A stretch of 5,974 bases of DNA from Halobacteriales archaeon QS_9_70_65. Lineage in GTDB: Archaea; Halobacteriota; Halobacteria; Halobacteriales; Haloarculaceae. Of the stretch, positions 1 to 5,796 are shown piece after piece; within the stretch, counting starts at the first letter, position 1, and each line of letters starts with the position of its first letter. The notes beneath the pieces are model-generated. The model was not told the DNA's origin and did no database searches. It saw only the letters and a program-made list of their open reading frames with translations. The DNA is taken from positions 1 through 5,974 of the forward strand of contig PXSC01000102.1 of assembly GCA_003023535.1 (NCBI GenBank), given 5' to 3'. The translations under genes were made by a program, and so were the position numbers.

Positions 1-470
1 ACCTCGCGGACGGTCGGGGAGAAGTTCATCACGCAGCGGTTGTTGTCGCAGTGCTCGAGGCCGAGGGTGTGGCCGATCTCGTGGACGACCTCCTTGCGGA
101 CGCGGTCGGAGAAGATCTCGTCGGCCGACCGGTTCGAGAAGCCGCCGTCGGAGGAGGTCTGCAGCCGGTAGGTGGAGATGACCGAGCCGTTGCCGGAGAG
201 ATACGCCAGCCCGAAGACGTAGTTGCGGCGGCGGTAGTAGAGGTCGTCGTCGGTGACGGCGATGTTCTTCTTGCCGTCGCCGACGCGGCTGGCGAGTTCG
301 ATGAACTCCTCGGCGCGGTACTGCTCCCTGTCGGAGTCGTACGCGCCGTCCGGTACGGGTTCGTCGTCGTGGATCGTCACCTCGCAGTCGTAGACCGACC
401 GCAGTCCGCTGGACGCCTCCCGCTTGACCACCGCGGGGAGGTTCCCGACCGGCACGATGTCGACGTGCAT
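1..470 (-). CDS. amzA: Archaemetzincin, zinc metalloprotease (3' end beyond left edge)
   Basis: Reading from the ATG at 470 gives 156 complete codons before the left edge, so only the C-terminal tail is missing. Residues 130-148 read HEIGHTLGLEHCDNNRCVM. This is the archaemetzincin signature: zinc ligands H130, H134 and H140, catalytic E131, then C141 and C146 of the structural zinc site, and M148 of the Met-turn. The last two cysteines (CXXC), which complete the second zinc site in this family, should lie beyond the edge and cannot be seen. There is no signal peptide, so a cytoplasmic aminopeptidase-like protease is expected; its physiological substrate in archaea is not settled. The start is supported by the absence of other upstream room and by a TATA-like box about 27 bp before it. 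The gene diverges from a UPF0146 gene. Confidence 0.93.
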   Translation of the reverse strand, partial: MHVDIVPVGNLPAVVKREASSGLRSVYDCEVTIHDDEPVPDGAYDSDREQYRAEEFIELASRVGDGKKNIAVTDDDLYYRRRNYVFGLAYLSGNGSVISTYRLQTSSDGGFSNRSADEIFSDRVRKEVVHEIGHTLGLEHCDNNRCVMNFSPTVRE

Positions 471-479
471 GGGAAAGCG

Positions 480-486
480 TTAGATA
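480..486 (+). promoter_or_regulatory. Core promoter (TATA-like box) for the UPF0146-HAD operon
   Basis: TTAGATA at 480-486 is centred 27 bp upstream of the GTG at 510, which fits a leaderless transcript. It lies only about 14 bp from the TATA-like box of the opposing archaemetzincin gene, so the two core promoters interlock within the 39-bp spacer. It is a weaker match to the haloarchaeal TATA box than the opposing one. Confidence 0.42.
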
Positions 487-492
487 GGGCTG

Positions 493-500
493 CTCATAAA
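493..500 (-). promoter_or_regulatory. Core promoter (TATA-like box) for the archaemetzincin gene
   Basis: On the minus strand the sequence reads TTTATGAG from 500 to 493. The TTTATG part is centred about 27 bp upstream of the ATG at 470, the spacing expected if transcription starts at or next to the start codon (leaderless mRNA). This is inferred from position and base composition only. Confidence 0.5.
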
Positions 501-509
501 CATCCCGAC

Positions 510-902
510 GTGCACACCGAGCCGAGCGTCGCACTCGTCGACCGTCTCGGGGAGTACGACAGCCTCGTCGAGGTCGGCGTCGGCGACCGGCCAGCCGTCG
601 CCGCCGCCCTCGCCGACCGCGGGCGGACGGTGACCGCCACCGACGTCGCCGACCGCGACGCGCCGGCCGGCGTCCGGTTCGTCCGCGACGACGTCACCGA
701 GCCGACGCCGGCGGTCTACCGGGACGCCGACGCCGTCTACGCGCTGAACTGCCCACCGGAACTGCAGCGACCGACGGCGGCCGTCGCGGCGACGGCCGAC
801 GCCGACTGTCTGTTCACTACCCTCGGCGCCGACCCGGCCGTGGTCGACGCCGACCCGGAGACGCTGCCCCGACACACCCTCTTCGACGCGACCACACGAT
901 GA
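510..902 (+). CDS. UPF0146 family protein (Rossmann-like, methyltransferase-fold)
   Basis: This 130-residue acidic protein matches the UPF0146 family of archaea; no reaction has been assigned to the family that I know of. Residues 20-25 (VEVGVG) form a glycine-rich loop like motif I of class I SAM methyltransferases. D45 ends the second strand (TVTATD), where an acidic residue would bind the ribose. Residues 79-85 (LNCPPEL) occupy the position of the catalytic loop, and FTTLG follows at 102-106. The frame stays open far upstream, but that part is antisense to the archaemetzincin gene. I chose the GTG at 510 because it gives the family's usual length and sits 27 bp after a TATA-like box; there is no Shine-Dalgarno, as expected for a leaderless first gene. 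Its stop overlaps the next start in ATGA, so translation is probably coupled. Confidence 0.85.
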   Translation: MHTEPSVALVDRLGEYDSLVEVGVGDRPAVAAALADRGRTVTATDVADRDAPAGVRFVRDDVTEPTPAVYRDADAVYALNCPPELQRPTAAVAATADADCLFTTLGADPAVVDADPETLPRHTLFDATTR

Positions 903-1762
903 ACGTAGACGCCATCGCGCTCGACATCGACGGCGTCCTCGTCGACGTCGAGCACTCGTACCGTCGCGCGATCGTCGATTCGGTCGACCACGTCTACGGC
1001 GAGACCATCGACGCCGACGACGTCCAGCTGTTCAAGGAGGCCGGCGGCTTCAACAACGACTGGGAGCTGACGGACGCGGCCGCGCTATACGTGCTCGCCC
1101 GCCGGCAGCGACCGGGATTGAGCATCCGGACCTACACGGGAATGATCGCCGCCTCGGGCGGCGGCATCGAGGCCGCCCGGACGGCGCTGGCCGACGAACT
1201 CGACCCCGCGACCCGCGAGCGGACCCTCGACGAGTGGGACCCCGGGCGGCTCCGGGAGGTGTTCCAGCAGCTCTATCTCGGCGCCGAGCGGTACCGCCGG
1301 CTGGAGGGCGCCGAGCCGGACCTGGAGACGACCGGTTACATCGAAGACGAGCCGGTGCTGCCGTCGCCGGCGACGCGGGAGGCGCTCGCCGCGTGGCCGC
1401 TGGGCGTCGTCACCGGCCGACCGGCCGCCGAGGCCGACATCGCCCTCGAGCGGGTCGGCCTCGACGTGCCCGCGGAGCACCGCTTCACGATGGACGACCC
1501 ACGGCCGGGCAAGCCCGACCCGGAGTCGCTGGTCGCGCTGGCCGACCGGCTCGACGCCGACCGAATCGCCTTCGCCGGCGACACGCTCGACGACGTCCGG
1601 ACGGCGGCCAACGCCACCGAGGCCGACCCTGACCGGGAGTACCTCGGCGTCGGCGTGCTGACCGGCGGGCTCGACGGCGAGGCCGGCCGCGAGAAGCTCC
1701 GCCGGGCCGGCGCGACGACCGTCGTCGGGAGCGTCGACGACCTGCCGGAGGTGCTGGAGTGA
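899..1762 (+). CDS. HAD superfamily hydrolase, subfamily IA (TIGR01548-like)
   Basis: The 287-residue protein carries all four HAD motifs: DIDGVLVD at 9-16 (nucleophile D9, acid/base D11), T172 in VVTGR, K205 in GKPDPE, and the metal-binding GDTLDD at 227-232. The large helical insert between motifs I and II (about residues 20-150) is a C1-type cap, which defines subfamily IA. It most resembles the haloarchaeal TIGR01548 clade, a phylogenetically scattered group also known from cyanobacteria and some eukaryotes. A cytoplasmic phosphatase acting on a small phosphorylated metabolite is likely; the substrate cannot be read from sequence. The start ATG overlaps the UPF0146 stop by 4 bp, with no clear Shine-Dalgarno, which suggests termination-reinitiation. 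Its stop overlaps the next gene's GTG by 4 bp, so this is the middle gene of a three-gene operon. Confidence 0.9.
   Translation: MNVDAIALDIDGVLVDVEHSYRRAIVDSVDHVYGETIDADDVQLFKEAGGFNNDWELTDAAALYVLARRQRPGLSIRTYTGMIAASGGGIEAARTALADELDPATRERTLDEWDPGRLREVFQQLYLGAERYRRLEGAEPDLETTGYIEDEPVLPSPATREALAAWPLGVVTGRPAAEADIALERVGLDVPAEHRFTMDDPRPGKPDPESLVALADRLDADRIAFAGDTLDDVRTAANATEADPDREYLGVGVLTGGLDGEAGREKLRRAGATTVVGSVDDLPEVLE
1747..1753 (+). promoter_or_regulatory. Strong Shine-Dalgarno deciding the GTG start at 1759
   Basis: GGAGGTG at 1747-1753 is complementary to the usual archaeal 16S rRNA 3' end and lies 5 nt before the GTG at 1759. It sits within the last codons of the HAD gene and fixes the start of the small membrane protein. 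Confidence 0.7.
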
Positions 1763-1986
1763 GCCTCGAGCGGCTCCTGGCGTGGGCGGCGACCGCCGGC
1801 TGCGCCGCCGTCGTCTGGGTCGGCCGCCGCGGAATCGCGGCGCCGCCGGACCGGATCGTCGCCCTCGCACTCGGGGCCGTCGCCACGCTGCCGCTTGCGG
1901 TCGTCCTCCTCGGGTGGCTGTCGGGGCTCGGGACCGGAACCGGGACCGGAACCAGAGCCGGCGGCGAGACGGGTGACGGGGGCTGA
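1759..1986 (+). CDS. Small two-helix membrane protein, hypothetical
   Basis: I do not recognise the family. The 75-residue product has two hydrophobic segments, about 5-22 and 33-56, joined by a short basic and polar loop ([10 protein letters not shown]). It ends in a hydrophilic Gly/Thr tail with GTGTGTGT at residues 58-65. The tail is encoded by two perfect 12-bp tandem repeats (1930-1953), so its length may vary between strains. A GTG start overlapping the HAD stop (GTGA) and a strong Shine-Dalgarno 5 nt upstream make the start convincing despite the small size. It is the last gene of the operon and stops only 4 bp before a convergent gene. Location in the cytoplasmic membrane is inferred; any function linked to the HAD enzyme would be speculation from operon position alone. 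Confidence 0.72.
   Translation: MSLERLLAWAATAGCAAVVWVGRRGIAAPPDRIVALALGAVATLPLAVVLLGWLSGLGTGTGTGTRAGGETGDGG
1930..1953 (+). repeat. Two perfect 12-bp tandem repeats
   Basis: The unit GGGACCGGAACC occurs twice without interruption, at 1930-1941 and 1942-1953, and is followed by a diverged partial copy. It is in frame within the small membrane protein gene and encodes four Gly-Thr pairs. Gain or loss of a unit would keep the reading frame. Confidence 0.85.
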
Positions 1987-1990
1987 CGGC

Positions 1991-2458
1991 TCAGAGGAAC
2001 AGTTCGGGGTCGTCGTGGGTGAACGTCACCCGCGCGTCCTCGGCCGGCGGCCGGACGTGCGTGTACATGACTCCCTCCTCGCGGGCCCGGGCGGCGAGGC
2101 CGTCGCTCGCGTCGGCGGGGAGGAAGGCCGGGGCGACGACGGCGGTGTCCCCGGCGTCGCTGCCGGTGACCCCCTCGACGACGACGATGAAGAGGCGGAC
2201 GTCGTCGGCCTCGGTGCGGTAGACGTGGGAGGCCCCGAAGGCGGCGTCGTCGACCAGCGTCTCGAGGGCCTCGTACTCGTCGGGGGGCGCGACGACGTCG
2301 AGGCCGAACGGCGTCCCCGACAGCGGCGTCACCTCGCCCGGATGGACGACGAGCGTCCGGTAGCCGTCGGCGCGGTACCCCTCGGCCGTCGTCTCGGCGT
2401 CGTCCAGCAGCTCCCGCCAGCGGTCGGCGACGGCGGGCGGGACGGTCGGCCGGTCCAT
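1991..2458 (-). CDS. Conserved haloarchaeal protein of unknown function (possibly DUF7529)
   Basis: This is a strongly acidic, soluble 155-residue protein with no signal peptide or membrane segment. It resembles a haloarchaea-restricted conserved family; I recall similar proteins under DUF7529 but cannot confirm the accession. Noticeable blocks are TLVVHPGEVTPL (35-46), PFGLDVVAPPDEYEALE (50-66), HVYR (78-81), a hydrophobic strand LFIVVVEGV (89-97), THVRP (133-137) and FTHDDPELF (146-154). The pattern of strands and helices suggests a compact alpha/beta domain. No catalytic motif is recognised. The ATG at 2458 follows a TATA-like box by about 26 bp and has no Shine-Dalgarno, consistent with a leaderless, singly transcribed gene. 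It converges on the UPF0146 operon and diverges from npdG. Confidence 0.82.
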   Translation of the reverse strand: MDRPTVPPAVADRWRELLDDAETTAEGYRADGYRTLVVHPGEVTPLSGTPFGLDVVAPPDEYEALETLVDDAAFGASHVYRTEADDVRLFIVVVEGVTGSDAGDTAVVAPAFLPADASDGLAARAREEGVMYTHVRPPAEDARVTFTHDDPELFL

Positions 2459-2480
2459 ACCGGACGCGGCGCCCCGGCCG

Positions 2481-2488
2481 ACAAAAGC
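2481..2488 (-). promoter_or_regulatory. Core promoter for the gene at 1991-2458
   Basis: The minus strand reads GCTTTTGT from 2488 to 2481, an AT-rich patch in GC-rich surroundings centred about 26 bp upstream of the ATG at 2458. The position fits a leaderless TATA-like element. Confidence 0.45.
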
Positions 2489-2574
2489 GCGGTGGTCCGG
2501 ACGACGGTCCGGGCGGCCGATCCGACCGGGCGGCCCGCGTCACGGCGGTGGCAACCATCTCCGCACACGCAACC

Positions 2575-2580
2575 GTTAAC
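2575..2580 (+). promoter_or_regulatory. Core promoter for npdG
   Basis: GTTAAC at 2575-2580 is centred about 27 bp before the ATG at 2605. It is the only AT-rich hexamer at the right distance, and no Shine-Dalgarno precedes the start, so a leaderless transcript is likely. The 146-bp divergent spacer (2459-2604) holds nothing else I can name. Confidence 0.45.
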
Positions 2581-2604
2581 CGCCGTTCCGCCGTCGCTTC
2601 GAGC

Positions 2605-3273
2605 ATGCGAATCGCGCTGCTCGGCGGGACGGGCGACATCGGCGAGGGACTGACGCTGCGGTGGGGCCGGGACGCCGACCACGAGCTGCTCGTCGGCTCG
2701 CGGGACCCCGAGCGGGCCCGCGACCGGGCCGACGAGTACGCCGCCGAACTGGCCGACCGCGGCGTCGACGCCGACATCAAGGGGTTCGGGAACGCGATGG
2801 CCGCCGACCGGGCCGACGTGGTCGTGCTGGCGGTGCCGGCCTACCACCTCGTCGACACCGTCGAGAGCGTCGCCGACCGGCTCGACGCCGACACCGTATT
2901 GGTGACGCCGGCCGTCGGCATGACGCGGGACGACGACGGCTTCAGCTACAACCGACCGGGCGCCGGCAGCGTCGCCGCCCTCGCGGCCGAGGCCGCCCCC
3001 GACGACGTCCCGCTGGTGGGGGCGTTCCACAACCTGCCGGCCGGCGGGCTGGCGGACCTCGACGGCGAGTTCGACTGGGACACGCTCGTCTTCGGCGACG
3101 ACGCCGACGCGAAGACGACCGTCGCCGACCTCGCCGCCGAGATCGAGGGGCTGCGGCCGCTGGACGCCGGCGGCCTCGGCAACGCCGCCGGGGTCGAGGC
3201 CGTGACGCCGCTGCTCATCAACGTCGCCGCCGAGAACGAAGGCCTCCACGACCTCGGCGTCCGCTTCGAATGA
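2605..3273 (+). CDS. npdG: NADPH-dependent F420 reductase (F420H2:NADP+ oxidoreductase)
   Basis: This 222-residue cytoplasmic enzyme moves hydride between coenzyme F420 and NADP(H), linking the deazaflavin and nicotinamide pools. The N-terminal Rossmann fold has GGTGDIGEG at 7-15, and GSRD at 31-34 marks preference for the 2'-phosphate of NADP. FHNLPAGGLADLD (141-153), FDWDTLVFGDD (156-166), GLRPLDAGGL (182-191) and TPLLIN (201-206) correspond closely to conserved blocks of Archaeoglobus FNO, including its C-terminal end. The frame is open 19 codons further upstream, but the ATG at 2605 places the Rossmann strand at the N-terminus, as in the family, and lies about 27 bp after a TATA-like box. 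The gene stands alone, converging on the ABC permease gene with a 36-bp gap in which I see no clear hairpin. Confidence 0.94.
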   Translation: MRIALLGGTGDIGEGLTLRWGRDADHELLVGSRDPERARDRADEYAAELADRGVDADIKGFGNAMAADRADVVVLAVPAYHLVDTVESVADRLDADTVLVTPAVGMTRDDDGFSYNRPGAGSVAALAAEAAPDDVPLVGAFHNLPAGGLADLDGEFDWDTLVFGDDADAKTTVADLAAEIEGLRPLDAGGLGNAAGVEAVTPLLINVAAENEGLHDLGVRFE

Positions 3274-3309
3274 CCCCGTCGCCGCACCGGCGCCCGAGGC
3301 GGACGGTGT

Positions 3310-4170
3310 CTACTCCGTCAGCCCGTAGCCGCGTCTGAACAGCGCGTAGTCGAGCGCCACGACCGCCGCGGCCGCGGCGGTCAGCACCGCCAGTGAGATG
3401 TCGGGGTCCAGCTCCGTGACGCCGATCATCCCGTAACGGACGCCGTTGACCATGTACACCATCGGGTTGAGCAGCGAGACGGTCCGCCAGACGGGCCGGA
3501 GGATCTCCAGGGAGTAAAACACCGCCCCGAAGAACACCAGCGGCCGGAGGATGAACTGGTTCATGACGGTCAGGTAGTCGAAGTCGTCGGCCCACAGCCC
3601 GCCGATGACCCCCAGGCCGCCGAACAGGACGGTGATGACCGAGAGGAACGCGACGAGATACGCCGGGTTGGCGAGCGGAACCGACGTGAACACCAGCCCG
3701 ACGCCGACGATGAGCAGCGAGGTGACGACACCCCGGAGCGCGCTCGCGACGACGTACGCCCCGAGCATGCTCCGGTCGGACAGCGGCGAGGTGACGACGG
3801 TCTGGATGTAGTCGTTCCACCGGCCGTGGAAGATGCTGAAGGAGGCGTTCTCGAAGCTGTCGGAGATGGCCCCCAACACGACCAGCCCGGGCAGGACGAA
3901 CTGGAGGTAGCTGACGCCCGCGATCCCGCCGATGCGGTTGCCCAGGATGACGCCGAACACCGAGAAGTACAGCGTGTTCGTGATGATGGGCGGCAGGAAC
4001 GTGTTGTACGGCCGCCGCACGAACCGCAGTATCTCCCGGCGGAGCAGCGACCGGAAGCCGACGCCGACGCTTGCGCCGGTGCCGGTACTGGTGCCGGCGC
4101 TGGCGTCCGTGTCGGTGTCGGCGGCCGTCTCGACGGGGTCGTCCACCCGTCGTTCGGGTTCGCCCGCCAC
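3310..4170 (-). CDS. ABC-2 type exporter permease (YadH-like)
   Basis: This 286-residue integral membrane protein is the permease partner of the upstream ATPase. Hydrophobic segments lie at about 57-77, 88-108, 137-162, 169-191, 207-223 and 258-277, the six expected for ABC-2 permeases. The conserved blocks RREILRF (44-50), LPPIITNTLYFSVFG (59-73), QFVLPGL (90-96), PLVFFGAVFYSLEIL (210-224), LNPMVYMVNGVRYG (234-247) and RRGYGL (279-284) align with E. coli YadH. The substrate is unknown; the YadGH group is poorly characterised. The first 38 residues form a linker rich in Thr, Asp, Ser and Gly not seen in YadH. The GTG start shares one base with the ATPase stop (TAGTG) and follows a strong Shine-Dalgarno by 8 nt, so translational coupling is likely. 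Confidence 0.92.
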   Translation of the reverse strand: MAGEPERRVDDPVETAADTDTDASAGTSTGTGASVGVGFRSLLRREILRFVRRPYNTFLPPIITNTLYFSVFGVILGNRIGGIAGVSYLQFVLPGLVVLGAISDSFENASFSIFHGRWNDYIQTVVTSPLSDRSMLGAYVVASALRGVVTSLLIVGVGLVFTSVPLANPAYLVAFLSVITVLFGGLGVIGGLWADDFDYLTVMNQFILRPLVFFGAVFYSLEILRPVWRTVSLLNPMVYMVNGVRYGMIGVTELDPDISLAVLTAAAAAVVALDYALFRRGYGLTE

Positions 4171-5086
4171 TACCCGACCACCTCCGGATCCGCCGCCGGC
4201 TCGTCGGTGCGGGTCATGTCGACGAACACCTCCTCCAGCGACGCCCGCCGGATGCGGAGGTCGACGACCTCGTGGCCGAGGTACTCCAGCTCCCGCAGCA
4301 GGTCGGGCGCGACGCGGCCGCCGCCGCCGGCGGTGACGACACGCCGTCGACGTCGAGTTCTGGCGCCGTCGCCGGCGGCTCCCCGAGGGTGACGTGCACC
4401 TGGTCGGAGCCGCGTTCGCGGAGCTCGTCCGGCGTCGCCACCTCGACCACCCGCCCGGCGTCGGTGATGGCCACCCGGTCGCACAGTCGTTCGGCCTCCT
4501 CGATGTAGTGGGTCGTCAGCAGCACCGTCGTCCCCCCGGCGTTGAGCCGTTCGATGACGCGCCAGAGGTCACGCCGGAGTTGGACGTCGACGCCGGCGGT
4601 CGGCTCGTCGAGGATGAGAAGGTCGGGGTTGGTGACGAGCGCCCGCGCCAGCAGGAAGCGCCGCTTCATCCCGCCGGAGAGCCAGTCGAAGCGGGTGTCC
4701 CGCTTGTCCCAGATGCCGACCGTCTTCAGCGCCTCCTCGGCGCGGCGCTCGGCCGCGGCCTTCGGGACGCCGTGGTAGCCGGCTTTGTGCTCCAGCACCG
4801 CGTGGATGGGTAAGAACCGGTCGACGTTGAACTCCTGCGGCGACAGGCCGATCCGGTCGCGGGCCTGGCGGTACTCCGTTTCGACGTCGAAGCCGAACAC
4901 CTCGGCGGTGCCGCCGTCCTTCCGGACCAGTCCGACGAGGACGTTGATGAACGTGGTCTTGCCGGCCCCGTTCGGTCCGAGCAGCCCGAAGAACTCCCCG
5001 GGTTCGACCTCGAAGGACAGCCCGTCGAGTGCCTGCACGTCGCCGTAGGACTTCCTGAGGCCGTCGGCACGAATCGCGGGTTCCAT
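4170..5086 (-). CDS. ABC exporter ATP-binding protein (YadG-like), apparent frameshift near 4340
   Basis: The ATPase powers the adjacent permease. The N-terminal part is intact: Walker A GPNGAGKTT (37-45), Q-loop Q84 in LSPQEF, signature LSGGM (136-140), Walker B LLILDE (156-161) and H-loop H193 in TTHY. The block QEFNVDRF and the order of motifs match E. coli YadG. After about residue 249 the frame runs into low-sense sequence and stops at 4214 (290 codons). The neighbouring frame encodes the expected C-terminal domain, with RVAPDLLRELEYLGHEVVDL and RRASLEEVFVDM, and stops at 4172-4170, overlapping the permease GTG. Joining the frames at about 4340 (as if one base were missing) gives 305 residues, close to YadG. 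All catalytic motifs precede the lesion. A sequencing error or a recent mutation are both possible; no slippery heptamer is visible. Confidence 0.85.
4179..4185 (-). promoter_or_regulatory. Strong Shine-Dalgarno deciding the permease GTG start
   Basis: The minus strand reads GGAGGTG from 4185 to 4179, followed after 8 nt by the GTG at 4170. It is the same heptamer found before the small membrane protein gene at 1759, and it supports this start over internal ones nearer the conserved domain. Confidence 0.7.
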
Positions 5087-5109
5087 ACCGGAAGGAGACG
5101 GTCGGCGCG

Positions 5110-5115
5110 GTTAAG
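5110..5115 (-). promoter_or_regulatory. Core promoter for the ABC exporter operon
   Basis: The minus strand reads CTTAAC from 5115 to 5110, centred about 26.5 bp upstream of the ATG at 5086. No Shine-Dalgarno precedes that ATG, so a leaderless transcript covering ATPase and permease is the likely arrangement. Confidence 0.48.
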
Positions 5116-5116
5116 A

Positions 5117-5328
5117 CTGCTGAACCCCACAGAGGCGTGGTACCGTCCGGCACGCGAACGTAAATTCCGAACGGGGCCGTGGGCTGCGCCTCTCAATCTG
5201 ATCGTCGGACGCAATTTCCCGTCTCTCCAGCTACCTCTGTGTACTCTGTTTTGTCACCGGAGGCGGAACGCATACTCCGTCCGACGCCGTCGACCGTCTC
5301 ACTATCCGCGTTCTTTGTGTCAACTTAT
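5117..5328. other. Lower-GC spacer with no supported gene
   Basis: Between the exporter promoter and the decayed gene to the right I find no convincing coding region. GC drops to about 52% over 5201-5340 against 70-80% in neighbouring genes. Short open frames exist on both strands (5179-5460 plus; 5193-5273 minus), but they lack the acidic composition, start context and codon choice of the other genes. The drop in GC suggests acquired or decaying DNA. Confidence 0.5.
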
Positions 5329-5333
5329 TTATA
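5328..5333 (+). promoter_or_regulatory. Isolated TTTATA box without an assigned gene
   Basis: TTTATA at 5328-5333 is the best match to the haloarchaeal TATA consensus in the window, and the surrounding AT-rich run reads as a TATA element on the minus strand too (TATAAATAA). No credible gene starts at the right distance on either strand, so it may be a promoter left without its gene, or chance in AT-rich sequence. Confidence 0.3.
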
Positions 5334-5796
5334 TGTTCCTGAACGGCACCGGAGCCATTTTGCCCGGGTGATCGGTCACTCCATCGGCTTCATTGCATGC
5401 TCTGAGGAGTTCCTCAGCGTTAATCTCGACAGCGTGACGCCACTGACACCGTCGGTGTAGCACTCATATACTAACTCGATGGTCCCGCGACACGGACCGT
5501 CGCAGACATCGGCCAATATGGAGATTCCTCAGACGGGACGACGAGGACCGTCGTCGCCTGCCCACGCGATGACCTCGTCGGCGAACCGTTTTTCCGTCGG
5601 CATTCGATTCGTCGCACCGTCGGAGTGCTGTCGCCAGTTCGTCGCTGTCGACCTCACCGCGCTGATAAGCGGTGACGAACTGCCGCTGGATCACTGGGTC
5701 GTCGATGGCCGCCGACGCGTCGGCGGCGTCGCTGTCGATTGCCGCGAGGTCAGCGTACGTCCGTCGAGTTTGACACCTGTTCCGAACGTCGGGAAA
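5329..5796 (-). pseudogene. Decayed protein-coding remnant, unknown family
   Basis: Protein-like sequence continues leftward of the stop at 5797 but switches between two frames. One frame reads SFPTFGTGVKLDGRT (about 5798-5754). The other resumes with TYADLAAIDSDAADASAAID, then PVIQRQFVTAYQRGEVDSDE (about 5757-5610). The first frame returns with MPTEKRFADEVIAWAGDDG (about 5606-5550), meets a TGA, and goes on through CDGPCRGTIELVYECYTDG. The second frame then gives CQWRHAVEINAEELLRACNE and ends at the TAA at 5331-5329. The pieces share an acidic haloarchaeal character, and the spaced cysteines (CDGPC, YEC, CQW) hint at a zinc-binding module. The pattern is that of a gene broken by several one-base indels and nonsense changes. 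I do not recognise the family, and poor sequence quality here is an alternative. Confidence 0.45.
5402..5417. repeat. Perfect 7-bp inverted repeat
   Basis: CTGAGGA (5402-5408) and TCCTCAG (5411-5417) form a perfect inverted repeat with a 2-bp centre. It lies inside the decayed coding remnant. The right-hand arm, as TTCCTCAG, recurs at 5525-5532. No function is evident. Confidence 0.55.

Noticed and set aside
51..509. Extension of the UPF0146 reading frame upstream to 51
   Set aside because: This stretch is antisense to the archaemetzincin gene with its complete zinc motif, and the extension would more than double the family's usual length.
2548..2604. Upstream ATG giving npdG 19 extra residues
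   Set aside because: The extension covers the likely promoter and would push the Rossmann strand away from the N-terminus, unlike known family members.
3274..3309. Bidirectional terminator between npdG and the permease gene
   Set aside because: The 36-bp convergent gap is GC-rich with no convincing hairpin and no T-run on either strand.
4340..4360. Programmed -1 frameshifting in the ABC ATPase gene
   Set aside because: The frames join in a -1 sense, but no slippery heptamer or clear downstream stem is visible, and YadG-type ATPases are not known to use recoding. A missing base is simpler.
5193..5273. 26-residue minus-strand frame, with an acidic upstream extension to about 5324
   Set aside because: It is too short, lacks a Shine-Dalgarno and does not match the start position implied by the nearby TATA-like run. 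It might be a further scrap of decayed coding sequence.
5179..5460. 93-codon open frame on the plus strand from a GTG start
   Set aside because: It has few acidic residues, codon use unlike the neighbours and no promoter at the right place, and its right half is antisense to the coding remnant. It looks like a chance open frame in lower-GC sequence.
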